A stretch of 9,977 nt of DNA from Bryobacterales bacterium (GCA_003132865.1 PKYZ01000188.1:1-9977); one strand, 5' to 3'; positions 1 to 6,565 are shown, counted from the first letter of the stretch. Numbers and translations are program-made. Notes: generated from the letters alone by a model not told the origin.

Positions 1-1298
1 CCCCCGCCTTCCGCACTCCCGCGGAAGCGGCGGCGGCCGGCATCGCTATGGTGCACCAGGAATCGCTGCTGGCGCCGCATCTAACGGTCGCGGAGAACCT
101 CTTCCTGGGGCGCGAGGAGCGGCTTCCGTTCGGCTGGGTGAACCGGCGGCGCATGATCGAGCAGGCCTCGCAGATGATCGAAGAGCACCACTTTCCGCTC
201 GGTGCGGATTGGCGCGTGGAACGGCTCAGCCCGGCGGGCAAGCAATTGGTGGGCATCTGCCGCGCCATCCAGCACGGTTCCAGTTTGCTGATTTTCGATG
301 AGCCCACGTCGTCGCTCTCGGGCGCGGAGACCGAAGAAGTCTTCCGTATCGTGCGCACGCTGCGCGCGCGGGGCATGGGCGTGATCTACATCACCCACCG
401 GCTGGAGGAACTGCGCGCGATCGGCGACCGGGTCACCATCCTGCGCGACGGCGCCACGGTTCACGACGGGCCGCTGGCGGAGGTCTCGACGGACCGCATC
501 ATCCAGCATATGGTGGGCCGCGAGATGGTGTCGATCTATCGGCGGCAGCCGGTCGCGCCGGGTGCGGAGTCGCTGCGCGTCGAAGGACTCACGCGCCGCG
601 GCGCATTTCGCGATGTTTCATTCTCCCTGCGCGCAGGCGAGATCGTGGGGTTGGCCGGTCTGGTCGGCGCCGGAAGAACCGAAACCTGCCTCGCTATTTT
701 CGGAGTGGACCCCATCGAGGGCGGAAAAGTGTTCGTGGATGGCCGCCAGACGCGGATCGGATCGCCGCGGGAAGCGGTGGCGGCGGGGATCGCACTGGTC
801 ACCGAAGACCGGCAAAAAACGGGCCTGGCGCTGCGGTTGCCCATCGCATACAACATCACCATGGCGAACCTCCGGGAGATCTGCCGGCTCGGCCTGATCG
901 ACTTGCGGGCGCAGGGCCGCGTGACGGCCGAGTACATCGCGCGCCTGCGCATACGCGCTTCGTCCGGCCGGCAGGCGGCCGGCCGCTTGAGCGGCGGCAA
1001 TCAGCAGAAAGTGGCGATCGCCAAATGGCTGTTCCGCCGCGCGCGCGTGTTCCTGTTTGACGAGCCTACGCGCGGCATTGACGTGGGCGCCAAGGTTGAG
1101 GTATTCGAAGTGATGGACGAACTGGCGCGCGCCGGGGCTGCCGTCCTGATGGTGAGCTCCGAGATGCAGGAGTTAATGCAGGTGGCCGATCGCATCCTGG
1201 TGATGCGGCAGGGCCGCATTACCGGTGAACTGCCGGGAGGCGCCACACAGGAGGAAATCATGCGCTTCGCCGCGCTCGAACCGGAGTGTGCGCCATGA
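1..1298 (+). CDS. Sugar ABC transporter ATP-binding protein, two-NBD type (5' end off window)
   Basis: This is the ATPase of a CUT2-type sugar importer (RbsA/MglA/XylG family). It binds the inner face of the permease and powers uptake of a monosaccharide that the sequence cannot identify. The frame is open from base 3 and reads PAEAAAAGIAMVHQE before the first ATG at 48. That is the interior of NBD1, so the gene starts upstream and Walker A of NBD1 is outside the window. Numbering from the Met at 48, NBD1 shows the Q-loop (MVHQE), a degenerate signature (LSPAGKQ, 60-66), Walker B (LLIFDEPTSSL, 80-90) and the H-loop His117. NBD2 has the lysine-less Walker A usual for this family (GLVGAGRTE, 204-212), a signature LSGGNQQK (314-321), Walker B (VFLFDEPTRGID, 334-345) and VSSE in place of the H-loop histidine. 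The stop overlaps the permease start by 4 bases (ATGA). Family assignment is very secure; substrate is unknown. Confidence 0.5.
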   Translation, partial: PAFRTPAEAAAAGIAMVHQESLLAPHLTVAENLFLGREERLPFGWVNRRRMIEQASQMIEEHHFPLGADWRVERLSPAGKQLVGICRAIQHGSSLLIFDEPTSSLSGAETEEVFRIVRTLRARGMGVIYITHRLEELRAIGDRVTILRDGATVHDGPLAEVSTDRIIQHMVGREMVSIYRRQPVAPGAESLRVEGLTRRGAFRDVSFSLRAGEIVGLAGLVGAGRTETCLAIFGVDPIEGGKVFVDGRQTRIGSPREAVAAGIALVTEDRQKTGLALRLPIAYNITMANLREICRLGLIDLRAQGRVTAEYIARLRIRASSGRQAAGRLSGGNQQKVAIAKWLFRRARVFLFDEPTRGIDVGAKVEVFEVMDELARAGAAVLMVSSEMQELMQVADRILVMRQGRITGELPGGATQEEIMRFAALEPECAP

Positions 1299-2224
1299 TG
1301 CAGCGGCTGCTGCCTTTCTTGAGTCTGGTGGTTCTGTTCGTGGCGCTGGCGATTGCCTCGCCGCATTTCCTGACCGAGACGAATCTATCGAGCGTGGTAC
1401 GGCAGACGGCGGTGATCAACACCATGTCGCTGGGCATGACTCTGATCATCATCGCCGGCGGCATCGATCTCTCGGTGGGCGCCATGCTGGCGATGTGCGG
1501 CGTGCTGGGCACGATGGCAATGGAAAATGGTATGCCGGTGCCGGTGGGCATCCTCGTGGGACTCCTGACCGGGTTGTTCTGGGGATCGGTGAATGGGTTC
1601 CTGACCACGCGGCTGCGCATCGCGCCCTTTATCGTGACGCTCGGCACGCTGGGCATTATCCGGGGCTTGACCCTGATTATCACGAACGGTTTGCCCGTGA
1701 CTCGCGTTCCGCGGAGCTTTGCGTTTCTGGGCGAGGGCAACCTGTTGGGAGTGCCTTTCGTGCTGTGGGTGGTGGTGATCTGCGCGCTGGCGACGCACGT
1801 GATTCTGGAGCATACGCGCCTGGGCCGCTACGCGTTCGCCATCGGCAGCAATCCGGATGCGGCGGTCTACGCGGGAGTGCCGGTGGCGTTTGACACCACC
1901 GTGATTTATGCCCTGGGCGGCCTGCTCACCGGCCTGGCGGGGATGATCGAAGCGTCGCGGCTGATGACCGGCCAGCCCTCGGCCGGCAACGGCTACGAAC
2001 TACAGGCCATAGCGGCGGTGGTCATCGGCGGCGGCAGCCTGCATGGCGGCGAAGGCAGCGTCATCGGGACGCTGATCGGGGCGTTGATCATGGGCCTGCT
2101 TTCGAACGGCAGCGACCTGTTGGGCATATCGCCGTACCTGCAGCAGGCGATTATCGGCGGGGTGATTATTCTGGCGGTGACCGTGGACGAGCTGCGGAAA
2201 AGGCGCGGCCGGGCGGAGGCGTAG
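1295..2224 (+). CDS. Sugar ABC transporter permease (RbsC-like)
   Basis: This is the membrane permease of the same importer (BPD_transp_2/RbsC family). About 309 aa is the normal length, and the protein is hydrophobic throughout with roughly eight to ten membrane segments. Visible family marks are AGGIDLSVGAMLAM near residues 51-64, the loop ELQAIAAVVIGGGSLHGGEG, and the C-terminal GTLIGALIMGLL segment followed by the basic tail RKRRGR. I chose ATG 1295 as the start because GGAG at 1283-1286 lies 8 bases upstream and the ATGA overlap with the ATPase stop implies translational coupling. A GTG at 1286 in the same frame would add three residues but lies on that ribosome-binding site. Only one permease gene follows the ATPase, which is the ribose-type arrangement. 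Confidence 0.5.
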   Translation: MMQRLLPFLSLVVLFVALAIASPHFLTETNLSSVVRQTAVINTMSLGMTLIIIAGGIDLSVGAMLAMCGVLGTMAMENGMPVPVGILVGLLTGLFWGSVNGFLTTRLRIAPFIVTLGTLGIIRGLTLIITNGLPVTRVPRSFAFLGEGNLLGVPFVLWVVVICALATHVILEHTRLGRYAFAIGSNPDAAVYAGVPVAFDTTVIYALGGLLTGLAGMIEASRLMTGQPSAGNGYELQAIAAVVIGGGSLHGGEGSVIGTLIGALIMGLLSNGSDLLGISPYLQQAIIGGVIILAVTVDELRKRRGRAEA

Positions 2225-2527
2225 TCGGGGCCGGAGTTGACCCGACCAGGGCTGCTGCTAGTAATAAGCGCTGCCAGGCTTGCGGCGGACAATGCGCGAC
2301 ATAGCTTTCGCCGGGCGCTTGTACGGGAAGCCGACACGTCCAAGTGAGCTGTTTCCAGTGGCAGACGATCCGACCGGAGGTGGGAGTGGAACCCTTGCCA
2401 CAACACGTTTCTTGGGGGGCACCTAAACACGAGAATGTATTTTATCGGGTTTAAAAGCAAGTCCTAACGACGACCATGAGGCGGGATGCCGCACCTGCGG
2501 CCCGGCGCTGCACGCGAACTGCCCGCT

Positions 2528-2560
2528 GGCCGATACGTGCTGTGTGAGCACGCGCCGGTT
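2528..2560. repeat. Inverted repeat, 14-base arms, GTGTG loop
   Basis: Arms 2528-2541 and 2547-2560 pair around a 5-base loop. The inner six pairs (CGTGCT with AGCACG) are perfect. Next comes a weak patch of two A/C mismatches flanking a G.U, then three G-C pairs and two outer G.U pairs. The wobbles do not clearly favour one strand. Confidence 0.5.
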
Positions 2561-2567
2561 CTTTTCG

Positions 2568-2599
2568 TTTCCTCCTGCCCGCCTGCACCCAGGAGGAAA
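2568..2599. repeat. Perfect 10-bp inverted repeat built on CCTCCT/AGGAGG
   Basis: TTTCCTCCTG at 2568-2577 is the exact reverse complement of CAGGAGGAAA at 2590-2599, with a 12-base loop. On the + strand the right arm reads AGGAGG followed by AAA and an ATG at 2600. A Shine-Dalgarno sequence would therefore be locked in the stem. The frame from that ATG runs into the antisense of the downstream dehydrogenase subunit gene and does not look like protein, so a real start there is unlikely. Confidence 0.5.
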
Positions 2600-2690
2600 A
2601 TGCGGCCCGCCGCCACGAAGGCAGGCCCTTGGTTGGGTTGTCTCGGCGTGCTCGCCCGCGGTTCGCAGTCGAGATGCCCGCATACGAACG

Positions 2691-3320
2691 CTAATGATCG
2701 CAGCCGGGTGAAATGCTGTAAAAGGAGTTCCCCTTGTAGTCCAGCTCTTTCAGACCCGCCTGAGATGTATAAAACCCCTCGATGGCGCGGTGCTTGAGCC
2801 AACGGACAAACGGATCGCCGCCCGATTCGAGCGATTCGAGTGTGAGCGACGGCTCCGCGCTTATCCGGGCTAGACCGGCGCGGCAGACCTGCTGGGCGTC
2901 GAACGTCTCCAGTTCGTGGACCGCCTCTTCACCATAAAAGGCGACCGCCAGCCCGCGGTGGGCCGGAGAAAGCGATTGCGCGGCTTCGCGGACCGCGGCC
3001 GCGTCGCGCACGAGCAAGTCGATCCACGCTGTGATTTCCGGCACGGGCGGTGTTCCGGGATCTTCTCCAAGCGTCCTGCCCACAAGGTCTTTGAGTTGTT
3101 GGTACTCCGCGGCGGTGAAGAAGAGCGGCGCCGGACGAAGCTCGGCGGCGGCCACGGGTTTCAAAACGTGCGCCAGATGATCGATGGAAGGCTGATACAA
3201 TCCGGGCGGCAATGGCGATTGTGCGGCGGCCTCCAGATCCAGACCGCTGAACCCAGTCAGCACAACGCCGCTACCCAACCGAAGCAACCATAGACGTCTG
3301 GTGAATTCGTCCGGCTCCAT
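2691..3320 (-). CDS. Gluconate 2-dehydrogenase subunit 3-like protein with Tat leader
   Basis: This is the small subunit of a membrane or periplasmic FAD-dependent dehydrogenase (Gluconate_2-dh3 family). In characterised family members it supports folding of the flavoprotein and carries the export signal for both. The N-terminus has a twin-arginine leader: T-R-R-L-W-L-L with the arginines at 8-9, then a hydrophobic stretch (LGSGVVLTGFSG) and an AAA-type cleavage region near residue 30. The C-terminus FYTSQAGLKELDYKG and the final SPGCDH are typical of this family. Length is about 209 aa. ATG at 3320 is preferred because it forms TGATG with the upstream stop and has GGGA about 7 bases away. 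A GTG three bases earlier (3323) is also possible. It is cotranscribed with the GMC gene. Confidence 0.5.
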   Translation of the reverse strand: MEPDEFTRRLWLLRLGSGVVLTGFSGLDLEAAAQSPLPPGLYQPSIDHLAHVLKPVAAAELRPAPLFFTAAEYQQLKDLVGRTLGEDPGTPPVPEITAWIDLLVRDAAAVREAAQSLSPAHRGLAVAFYGEEAVHELETFDAQQVCRAGLARISAEPSLTLESLESGGDPFVRWLKHRAIEGFYTSQAGLKELDYKGNSFYSISPGCDH

Positions 3321-5011
3321 CACAAGTTCCCTTTCTTGGATTCGGCGGCGATATAATCCGTAGCCCGGGCAGAGATCGCCATGATGGTCAAGGTCGGCTC
3401 ATAGCAACCCTGAGTGACGAAGCAGGCGCCGTCTGTGACGAATACGTTGCGAGCATCGTGAACCTGGTTGAAGCGGTTGACGACGCTCTTCTTCGGGTCG
3501 TTGCCCATCCGTGCGGTGCCACACTCGTGTATGTTTTTTCCGAAAACGCTTAGCTTCTCCGACGGTGCTTGTAGCTCGTCCACTTTGATGGCGTCCAAAA
3601 TCTCGTTCAACCGCGTGTGCATGGCCCGCGCCATGGCGCGCTCGTTCTCCCCGTAACTGGCGTTGATGTGCAGCACCGGAATTCCCCACGCATCCGTTTT
3701 GGCCGGATCGAGCTTCACATAATTGTCATAGCGCGGCAGACACTCGCCTTGCGCGTAGATGCCAAAGTGATAGGGAATCTCCTGGCTTACCTTGCGCCGA
3801 AACTCTCTCCCAAAGCCCTGTATGCCGACTGCGTGTCCGTAGAGATCCTGGTGGCTATCACCGGCCAGATAGTAGCCGCGGAGAAAACTCTTATTCTGGA
3901 AGCGCGGGTCGGCGTTGACATATTTCGGGATGATGTAGCCCGCCGGACGCCCCACTGGTTCCCGCCGCGAGGACTTCAAAACGGAAAGAACGCCACCGCC
4001 ATCTTCCAGCGTAAAATGGTCCATCAGGTAGTGGCCCAGCGCTCCCGACGAGGCCCCCACTCCCTCTGGGAACCGCGGCGACCGCGAGTTGAGCAGGATG
4101 CGCGTGGATTCCAGGGCACCCGCTGCCAGGACCACGACGCGCCCGTGTGCTTCCCGCTCGGCGCGGGTCTGGCGGTCGAGGAAAACTACGCCGGTCGCTT
4201 TGCCGCGATCGTTCATGACCAGGTGACTCACGATCGCGTCGCTCACCAGCGTCAACCGGCCTGTGCGCGCCGCGTCGGGGAGAGTTGTGGAAGGACTGTT
4301 GAAGTAGGAGGCCGTGTAGCAGCCGCGCTGGCATTGATCGCAATAGTGACAGGCGGGCCGGCCATTGTGCGGCACCGTCAGATTTGCCGTCCGATCCGGA
4401 ATGATCCGCCAGCCGAAGTGGCGCTCCACGATCTTTCCCGCATGGACCTCCCCGCAAGAGAGACGCATAGGCGGGAGGAAGTTTCCGTCCGGAAACTGCG
4501 GCAGTCCTTCCGCAGAGCCGCTCACGCCAATGTATCGCTCGACCTTGTCGTAATACGGTTCCAGGTCTTTGTAGCTGATGGGCCAGTTCTCGCCATAACC
4601 GTCGCGCGCGGCCGCCTGGAATTCGAAGTCACTGTATCGATAGCTGACGCGTGCCCAGCAGAACGTCTTGCCACCCACCTGCCGGCCGCGAATCCACATG
4701 AACGGCTTGCCTTGCGGGAAGGTGTACGGAAGCTCCCGGTCGCCGATGAAGAACTGGTGACTATACTCGTCGCATGCGTAGCAGAGCCGCTGCACCGGCT
4801 GATCCCGCAGCAGCGCCTTCTGATCGCCGAAGCCGCGGTAGCGCATGCGGTACGGCCAAACATGCTCGGTGAAATCGCGCGTGGGACTGCGCGGCGGTCC
4901 GGCTTCGAGTACAAGCACTTCCAGGCCTTGCTCGGTAAGGATCTTCGCGACCCAGCCGCCGCTGGCGCCGGAGCCTACTACGAGTGCGTCATAGAGTTTG
5001 GGTTGGGCCAT
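3320..5011 (-). CDS. GMC family FAD-dependent oxidoreductase (dehydrogenase large subunit)
   Basis: This flavoprotein should oxidise a sugar or alcohol group with FAD and pass electrons to a carrier. It resembles gluconate/glucose/sorbitol dehydrogenase large subunits rather than oxidases. The dinucleotide fold is at residues 8-37 (GSGASGG, then E36 for the ribose). A GMC signature GRQVGGKTFCWARVSYR spans 109-125. A cysteine cluster C-x2-C-x2-C-x3-C sits at 221-231; a comparable cluster in bacterial FAD glucose dehydrogenase holds an iron-sulfur centre, so a metal cluster here is an inference. The C-terminal catalytic motif HECGTARMG starts at His495. The position usually read as Asn in N-P-T-L-T is Glu538 here. 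There is no signal peptide, so export presumably depends on the Tat leader of the next gene, with which it overlaps. No clear ribosome-binding site precedes ATG 5011. Its length, 563 aa, is normal. Confidence 0.5.
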   Translation of the reverse strand: MAQPKLYDALVVGSGASGGWVAKILTEQGLEVLVLEAGPPRSPTRDFTEHVWPYRMRYRGFGDQKALLRDQPVQRLCYACDEYSHQFFIGDRELPYTFPQGKPFMWIRGRQVGGKTFCWARVSYRYSDFEFQAAARDGYGENWPISYKDLEPYYDKVERYIGVSGSAEGLPQFPDGNFLPPMRLSCGEVHAGKIVERHFGWRIIPDRTANLTVPHNGRPACHYCDQCQRGCYTASYFNSPSTTLPDAARTGRLTLVSDAIVSHLVMNDRGKATGVVFLDRQTRAEREAHGRVVVLAAGALESTRILLNSRSPRFPEGVGASSGALGHYLMDHFTLEDGGGVLSVLKSSRREPVGRPAGYIIPKYVNADPRFQNKSFLRGYYLAGDSHQDLYGHAVGIQGFGREFRRKVSQEIPYHFGIYAQGECLPRYDNYVKLDPAKTDAWGIPVLHINASYGENERAMARAMHTRLNEILDAIKVDELQAPSEKLSVFGKNIHECGTARMGNDPKKSVVNRFNQVHDARNVFVTDGACFVTQGCYEPTLTIMAISARATDYIAAESKKGNL

Positions 5012-5079
5012 TGTTCAGAATATGTTCAGGGTTGTTCGGCTTCGTCAACCTTCAAGAGCAAGCCCGTCGCCTTCCGAGC

Positions 5080-5088
5080 ATTATCCCA
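5080..5088 (-). promoter_or_regulatory. Possible extended -10 promoter element for the dehydrogenase operon
   Basis: Read on the minus strand this is TGG-GATAAT, an extended -10 (TGn plus a 5/6 match to TATAAT), about 70 bases upstream of the GMC start. No good -35 lies at 16-18 bases. An alternative, TTGACG at about 5048 with CATATT 18 bases on, would give an almost leaderless message. Weak evidence only. Confidence 0.5.
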
Positions 5089-5106
5089 GAAAACTGCGGC
5101 ACGGGA

Positions 5107-5369
5107 TTATTGATAGAGGTCGTTGAAGAGTGGTGGAGGCGTGCCACCTGTTGGGTCAGTTCTGGAAAGCAGTGGCGGGTAACCTGTCGCAGGCGCCGAA
5201 GCTGCTTCCATATCCGCCCGCTCGAACGCAGCCCTGTACGCGTGGTCGGTTGCCTGCCATCGAGAATGAGTCCGGCGCCTGATATTGGTCGCATGGCGAG
5301 AGCGGTTGGCAGGCCCGGCCCATAAGGCACTTCGAACGCACAACTGGGGTTGATTCCAACCCGCGCGCG
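5107..5369 (-). pseudogene. Possible decayed coding fragment(s), unidentified
   Basis: On the minus strand one frame reads naturally from about 5352 to 5270 (INPSCAFEVPYGPGLPTALA). A different frame then does so to a TAA at 5107 (HAYRAAFERADMEAASAP and on to LFNDLYQ). No single frame carries a start with a ribosome-binding site across the whole stretch. The switching of plausible peptide between frames suggests old frameshifts in a dead gene, but all frames are open here because of the GC content, so chance is a real alternative. No family is recognised. Confidence 0.5.
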
Positions 5370-5590
5370 TCAATCTTTCATCGCCGCGCGCACCCGCTCG
5401 GCAACCTCGGCTGCAAGTCGCGTTCCAGTCGAACGGGACCGAAATATCCAACTCCGGGTATGACGTGATCCGCACGGCGAACTTCCGGCGGTCTGGGGTG
5501 GCGACGATCCAGCCCTCGCAGAGCTTTGTGAGATGCTGCCGGCAGCAACCACGGGCAGTCCCTCCGGCCGTATCCCGGTCGGAGTTTTTA
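5370..5590 (-). pseudogene. Frameshifted gene remnant (C-terminal fragment), unidentified
   Basis: Reading leftward on the minus strand, one frame gives LTKLCEGWIVATPDRRKF, then AVRITSYPELDISVPFDWN, with almost every third base G or C. At about 5415-5425 the sense passes to another frame, RLAAEVAERVRAAMKD, which ends at a TGA at 5370-5372. Joined with one shifted base, the two give a smooth charged C-terminus of about 60 residues. No ATG or GTG with a ribosome-binding site starts the first frame before the in-frame TAG near 5618-5620, so the 5' part is missing too. A GTG-start frame at 5552 covers the second half but has Ser/Arg-rich composition over its first 45 codons, as out-of-frame reading does. 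The family is not recognised. Confidence 0.5.
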
Positions 5591-5673
5591 ATTCCCCAGC
5601 TTACATTTCCCCTCTAAAATGTTTCGGCTTTACGGTAACATGATCTCGTCGGCATAGGCCGAAGGGGAGAACA
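5591..5673 (+). promoter_or_regulatory. Leader of the HU gene: RBS, small palindrome, possible -10
   Basis: A strong ribosome-binding site (GAAGGGGAGA, 5661-5670) lies 3 bases before ATG 5674 and fixes that start. Further up are TAAAAT at 5615-5620, a possible -10 without a good -35, and the odd palindrome TTAC-G-GTAA at 5630-5638, which could be an operator. TTCCCC occurs twice, at 5592-5597 and 5607-5612, 15 bases apart. The promoter call is tentative; the ribosome-binding site is secure. Confidence 0.5.
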
Positions 5674-5967
5674 ATGACTCAATCGCAAATCGTCCAAGCA
5701 TTGGCAGAGAAGTGCGAGGTTACCAAGAAAGTCTCGCAGGGCCTGCTCGCCGCGCTGTCTGACACGGCCATCAGTGAGGTCAAGAAGAATGGCGTTTTCG
5801 TGTTGCCTGGTATAGGGCGGCTGGTCCGTGTGGATCGCAAGGCGCGCATGGGACGTAACCCGGCCACTGGCGAAGCCATCAAGATCGCCGCCAAGAAGGT
5901 GGTGAAGTTTCGTATAGCCAAGGCCGCGAAAGAAGCCATCGTACCGCCGAAGAAGGCGAAGGCCTGA
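5674..5967 (+). CDS. HU family DNA-binding protein
   Basis: This is a histone-like nucleoid protein that binds and bends DNA as a dimer in the cytoplasm. It has 97 aa, slightly longer than the usual 90. The helical dimerisation half covers residues 1-43 (SQIVQALAEKCEVTKKV). The core GVFVLPGIGRLVRV (40-53) leads into the DNA-gripping beta-arm RKARMGRNPATGEAIKI (55-71), with the intercalating proline at Pro63. A basic tail PPKKAKA ends the protein. The start is supported by a strong ribosome-binding site. It is followed after 77 bases, including a stable hairpin, by a gene for a small basic protein on the same strand, and the two may be cotranscribed. Assignment is secure; which HU paralogue this is cannot be told. 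Confidence 0.5.
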   Translation: MTQSQIVQALAEKCEVTKKVSQGLLAALSDTAISEVKKNGVFVLPGIGRLVRVDRKARMGRNPATGEAIKIAAKKVVKFRIAKAAKEAIVPPKKAKA

Positions 5968-5983
5968 GAGAACGCCTCAATCC

Positions 5984-6005
5984 ATGCGCCGCGCCTGCGG
6001 CGCAT
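5984..6005 (+). terminator. Strong intergenic hairpin, no T-run (attenuator or stability element)
   Basis: ATGCGCCGC at 5984-5992 pairs perfectly with GCGGCGCAT at 5997-6005 around the tetraloop GCCT. It starts 16 bases after the HU stop and ends 24 bases before the next ribosome-binding site. Without a following T-run it is probably not a full intrinsic terminator. It could reduce read-through or protect the upstream HU message from 3' decay. Confidence 0.5.
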
Positions 6006-6044
6006 TCAGATTCCCACGTTCAGAGTTATAGGGAGAGAACCAAT

Positions 6045-6443
6045 ATGCCAAGACAGGCACAACCGAAAGTAGACAACACCATCCTGGAGATGGCCATCGT
6101 CGGGTATCGGACCGAAGTCGAAAAGATCTCAGCGAAGATAGCCGGCATCAAAGCGCAACTCGGCCAGAGCGGTCCAAGCCAGCCAAAAGCCACGGTAGCG
6201 AGGGCGACCGGAACAGATCGCGCGGGTCCACAGGAGCGCCGCACGATGAGCAAGTCTGCCCGCGCCAGGATCGCCGCCGCGCAGCAAGCGAGATGGGCGG
6301 CGCAGAAAAAGCAACAGGCACAACCAGCCCAACCGGCGAAGCCCAAGAAACGGAAGTTGTCTGCGGCAGGGTTGAAGGCGATAAGAGAAGCCACCAAGAG
6401 GCGTTGGGCGGCTTACCGCAAGGCCCGCAACGCTACGGCGTAA
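6045..6443 (+). CDS. Small basic protein with two RWAA repeats, putative DNA-binding
   Basis: Function is not known. The 132-residue product is strongly basic and lysine/arginine/alanine-rich. Residues 9-39 (DNTILEMAIVGYRTEVEKI and on to IKAQL) could form an amphipathic helix or short coiled coil. Two diverged 22-residue repeats follow, 68-89 (SKSARARIAAAQQARWAA) and 105-126 (SAAGLKAIREATKRRWAAYRK), joined by a Q/P/K linker (90-104). About 8 of 22 positions are identical, including the R-W-A-A core. I recall similar S-A-x-R-x-x-I-A-x-A-x-x-x-R-W repeats in uncharacterised bacterial proteins, and they resemble the short helical NUMOD3 type of DNA-binding motif; both statements are from memory. 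A good ribosome-binding site (AGGGAGAG, 6030-6037) precedes ATG 6045 by 7 bases. The position after HU supports a chromatin-related role by inference only. Confidence 0.5.
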   Translation: MPRQAQPKVDNTILEMAIVGYRTEVEKISAKIAGIKAQLGQSGPSQPKATVARATGTDRAGPQERRTMSKSARARIAAAQQARWAAQKKQQAQPAQPAKPKKRKLSAAGLKAIREATKRRWAAYRKARNATA

Positions 6444-6448
6444 GCGGC

Positions 6449-6565
6449 ATGTCGGCCATCCGCAGGCTGGCGGCGCCGGCGACGGACAACGGGCCGCTGG
6501 CGCCGGAACTGGCCGCCGGCATCGCCCGCGTGAAGAGCGCGAATGCGCCGGAGCTTTCGGTGTAG
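6449..6565 (+). CDS. Very small ORF or coding remnant (38 aa)
   Basis: This reads MSAIRRLAAPATDNGPL, then APELAAGIARVKSANAPELSV, starting 5 bases after the previous stop. Nearly every codon ends in G or C, which is stronger coding character than the DNA that follows. No ribosome-binding site is visible, so it would need coupling to the gene before it. Alternatively it is the tail of a longer gene whose beginning was lost. No family is recognised. Confidence 0.5.
   Translation: MSAIRRLAAPATDNGPLAPELAAGIARVKSANAPELSV

Larger units (their letters stand above)
2225..2690. other. Intergenic region with three consecutive inverted repeats, no convincing gene
   Basis: This 466-base gap lies between the converging sugar-permease and dehydrogenase operons. 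Short open frames exist on both strands, but they run on into the neighbouring gene as its antisense or lack natural composition. I see no domain. Bases 2225-2460 show nothing definite apart from an AT-rich patch at about 2437-2458. Bases 2488-2599 contain three inverted repeats in a row (2488-2501, 2528-2560, 2568-2599). None is followed by a T-run on either strand, so they are not textbook intrinsic terminators. Their position between convergent operons still fits a role in ending or stabilising transcripts, and a structured RNA or a dispersed repeat is also possible. Confidence 0.5.

Noticed and set aside
1249..1262. AGGAGGAAATC followed by ATG at 1260, looking like a start site
   Set aside because: It encodes Q-E-E-I-M inside the normal ATPase C-terminus, in the ATPase frame. 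The permease starts at 1295 in another frame, so this is coding sequence that resembles a ribosome-binding site.
2486..2797. Open frames on both strands through 2464-2802
   Set aside because: Both run into the small-subunit gene, whose C-terminus is well supported. Composition is Cys/Arg/Pro-rich and no family is seen. The ATG at 2600 behind AGGAGG belongs to this frame.
3617..5113. 498-codon open frame on the + strand
   Set aside because: It is the exact antisense of the GMC oxidoreductase gene, which has clear FAD and catalytic motifs. The antisense peptide has no recognisable domain and is open because of the GC-rich codons.
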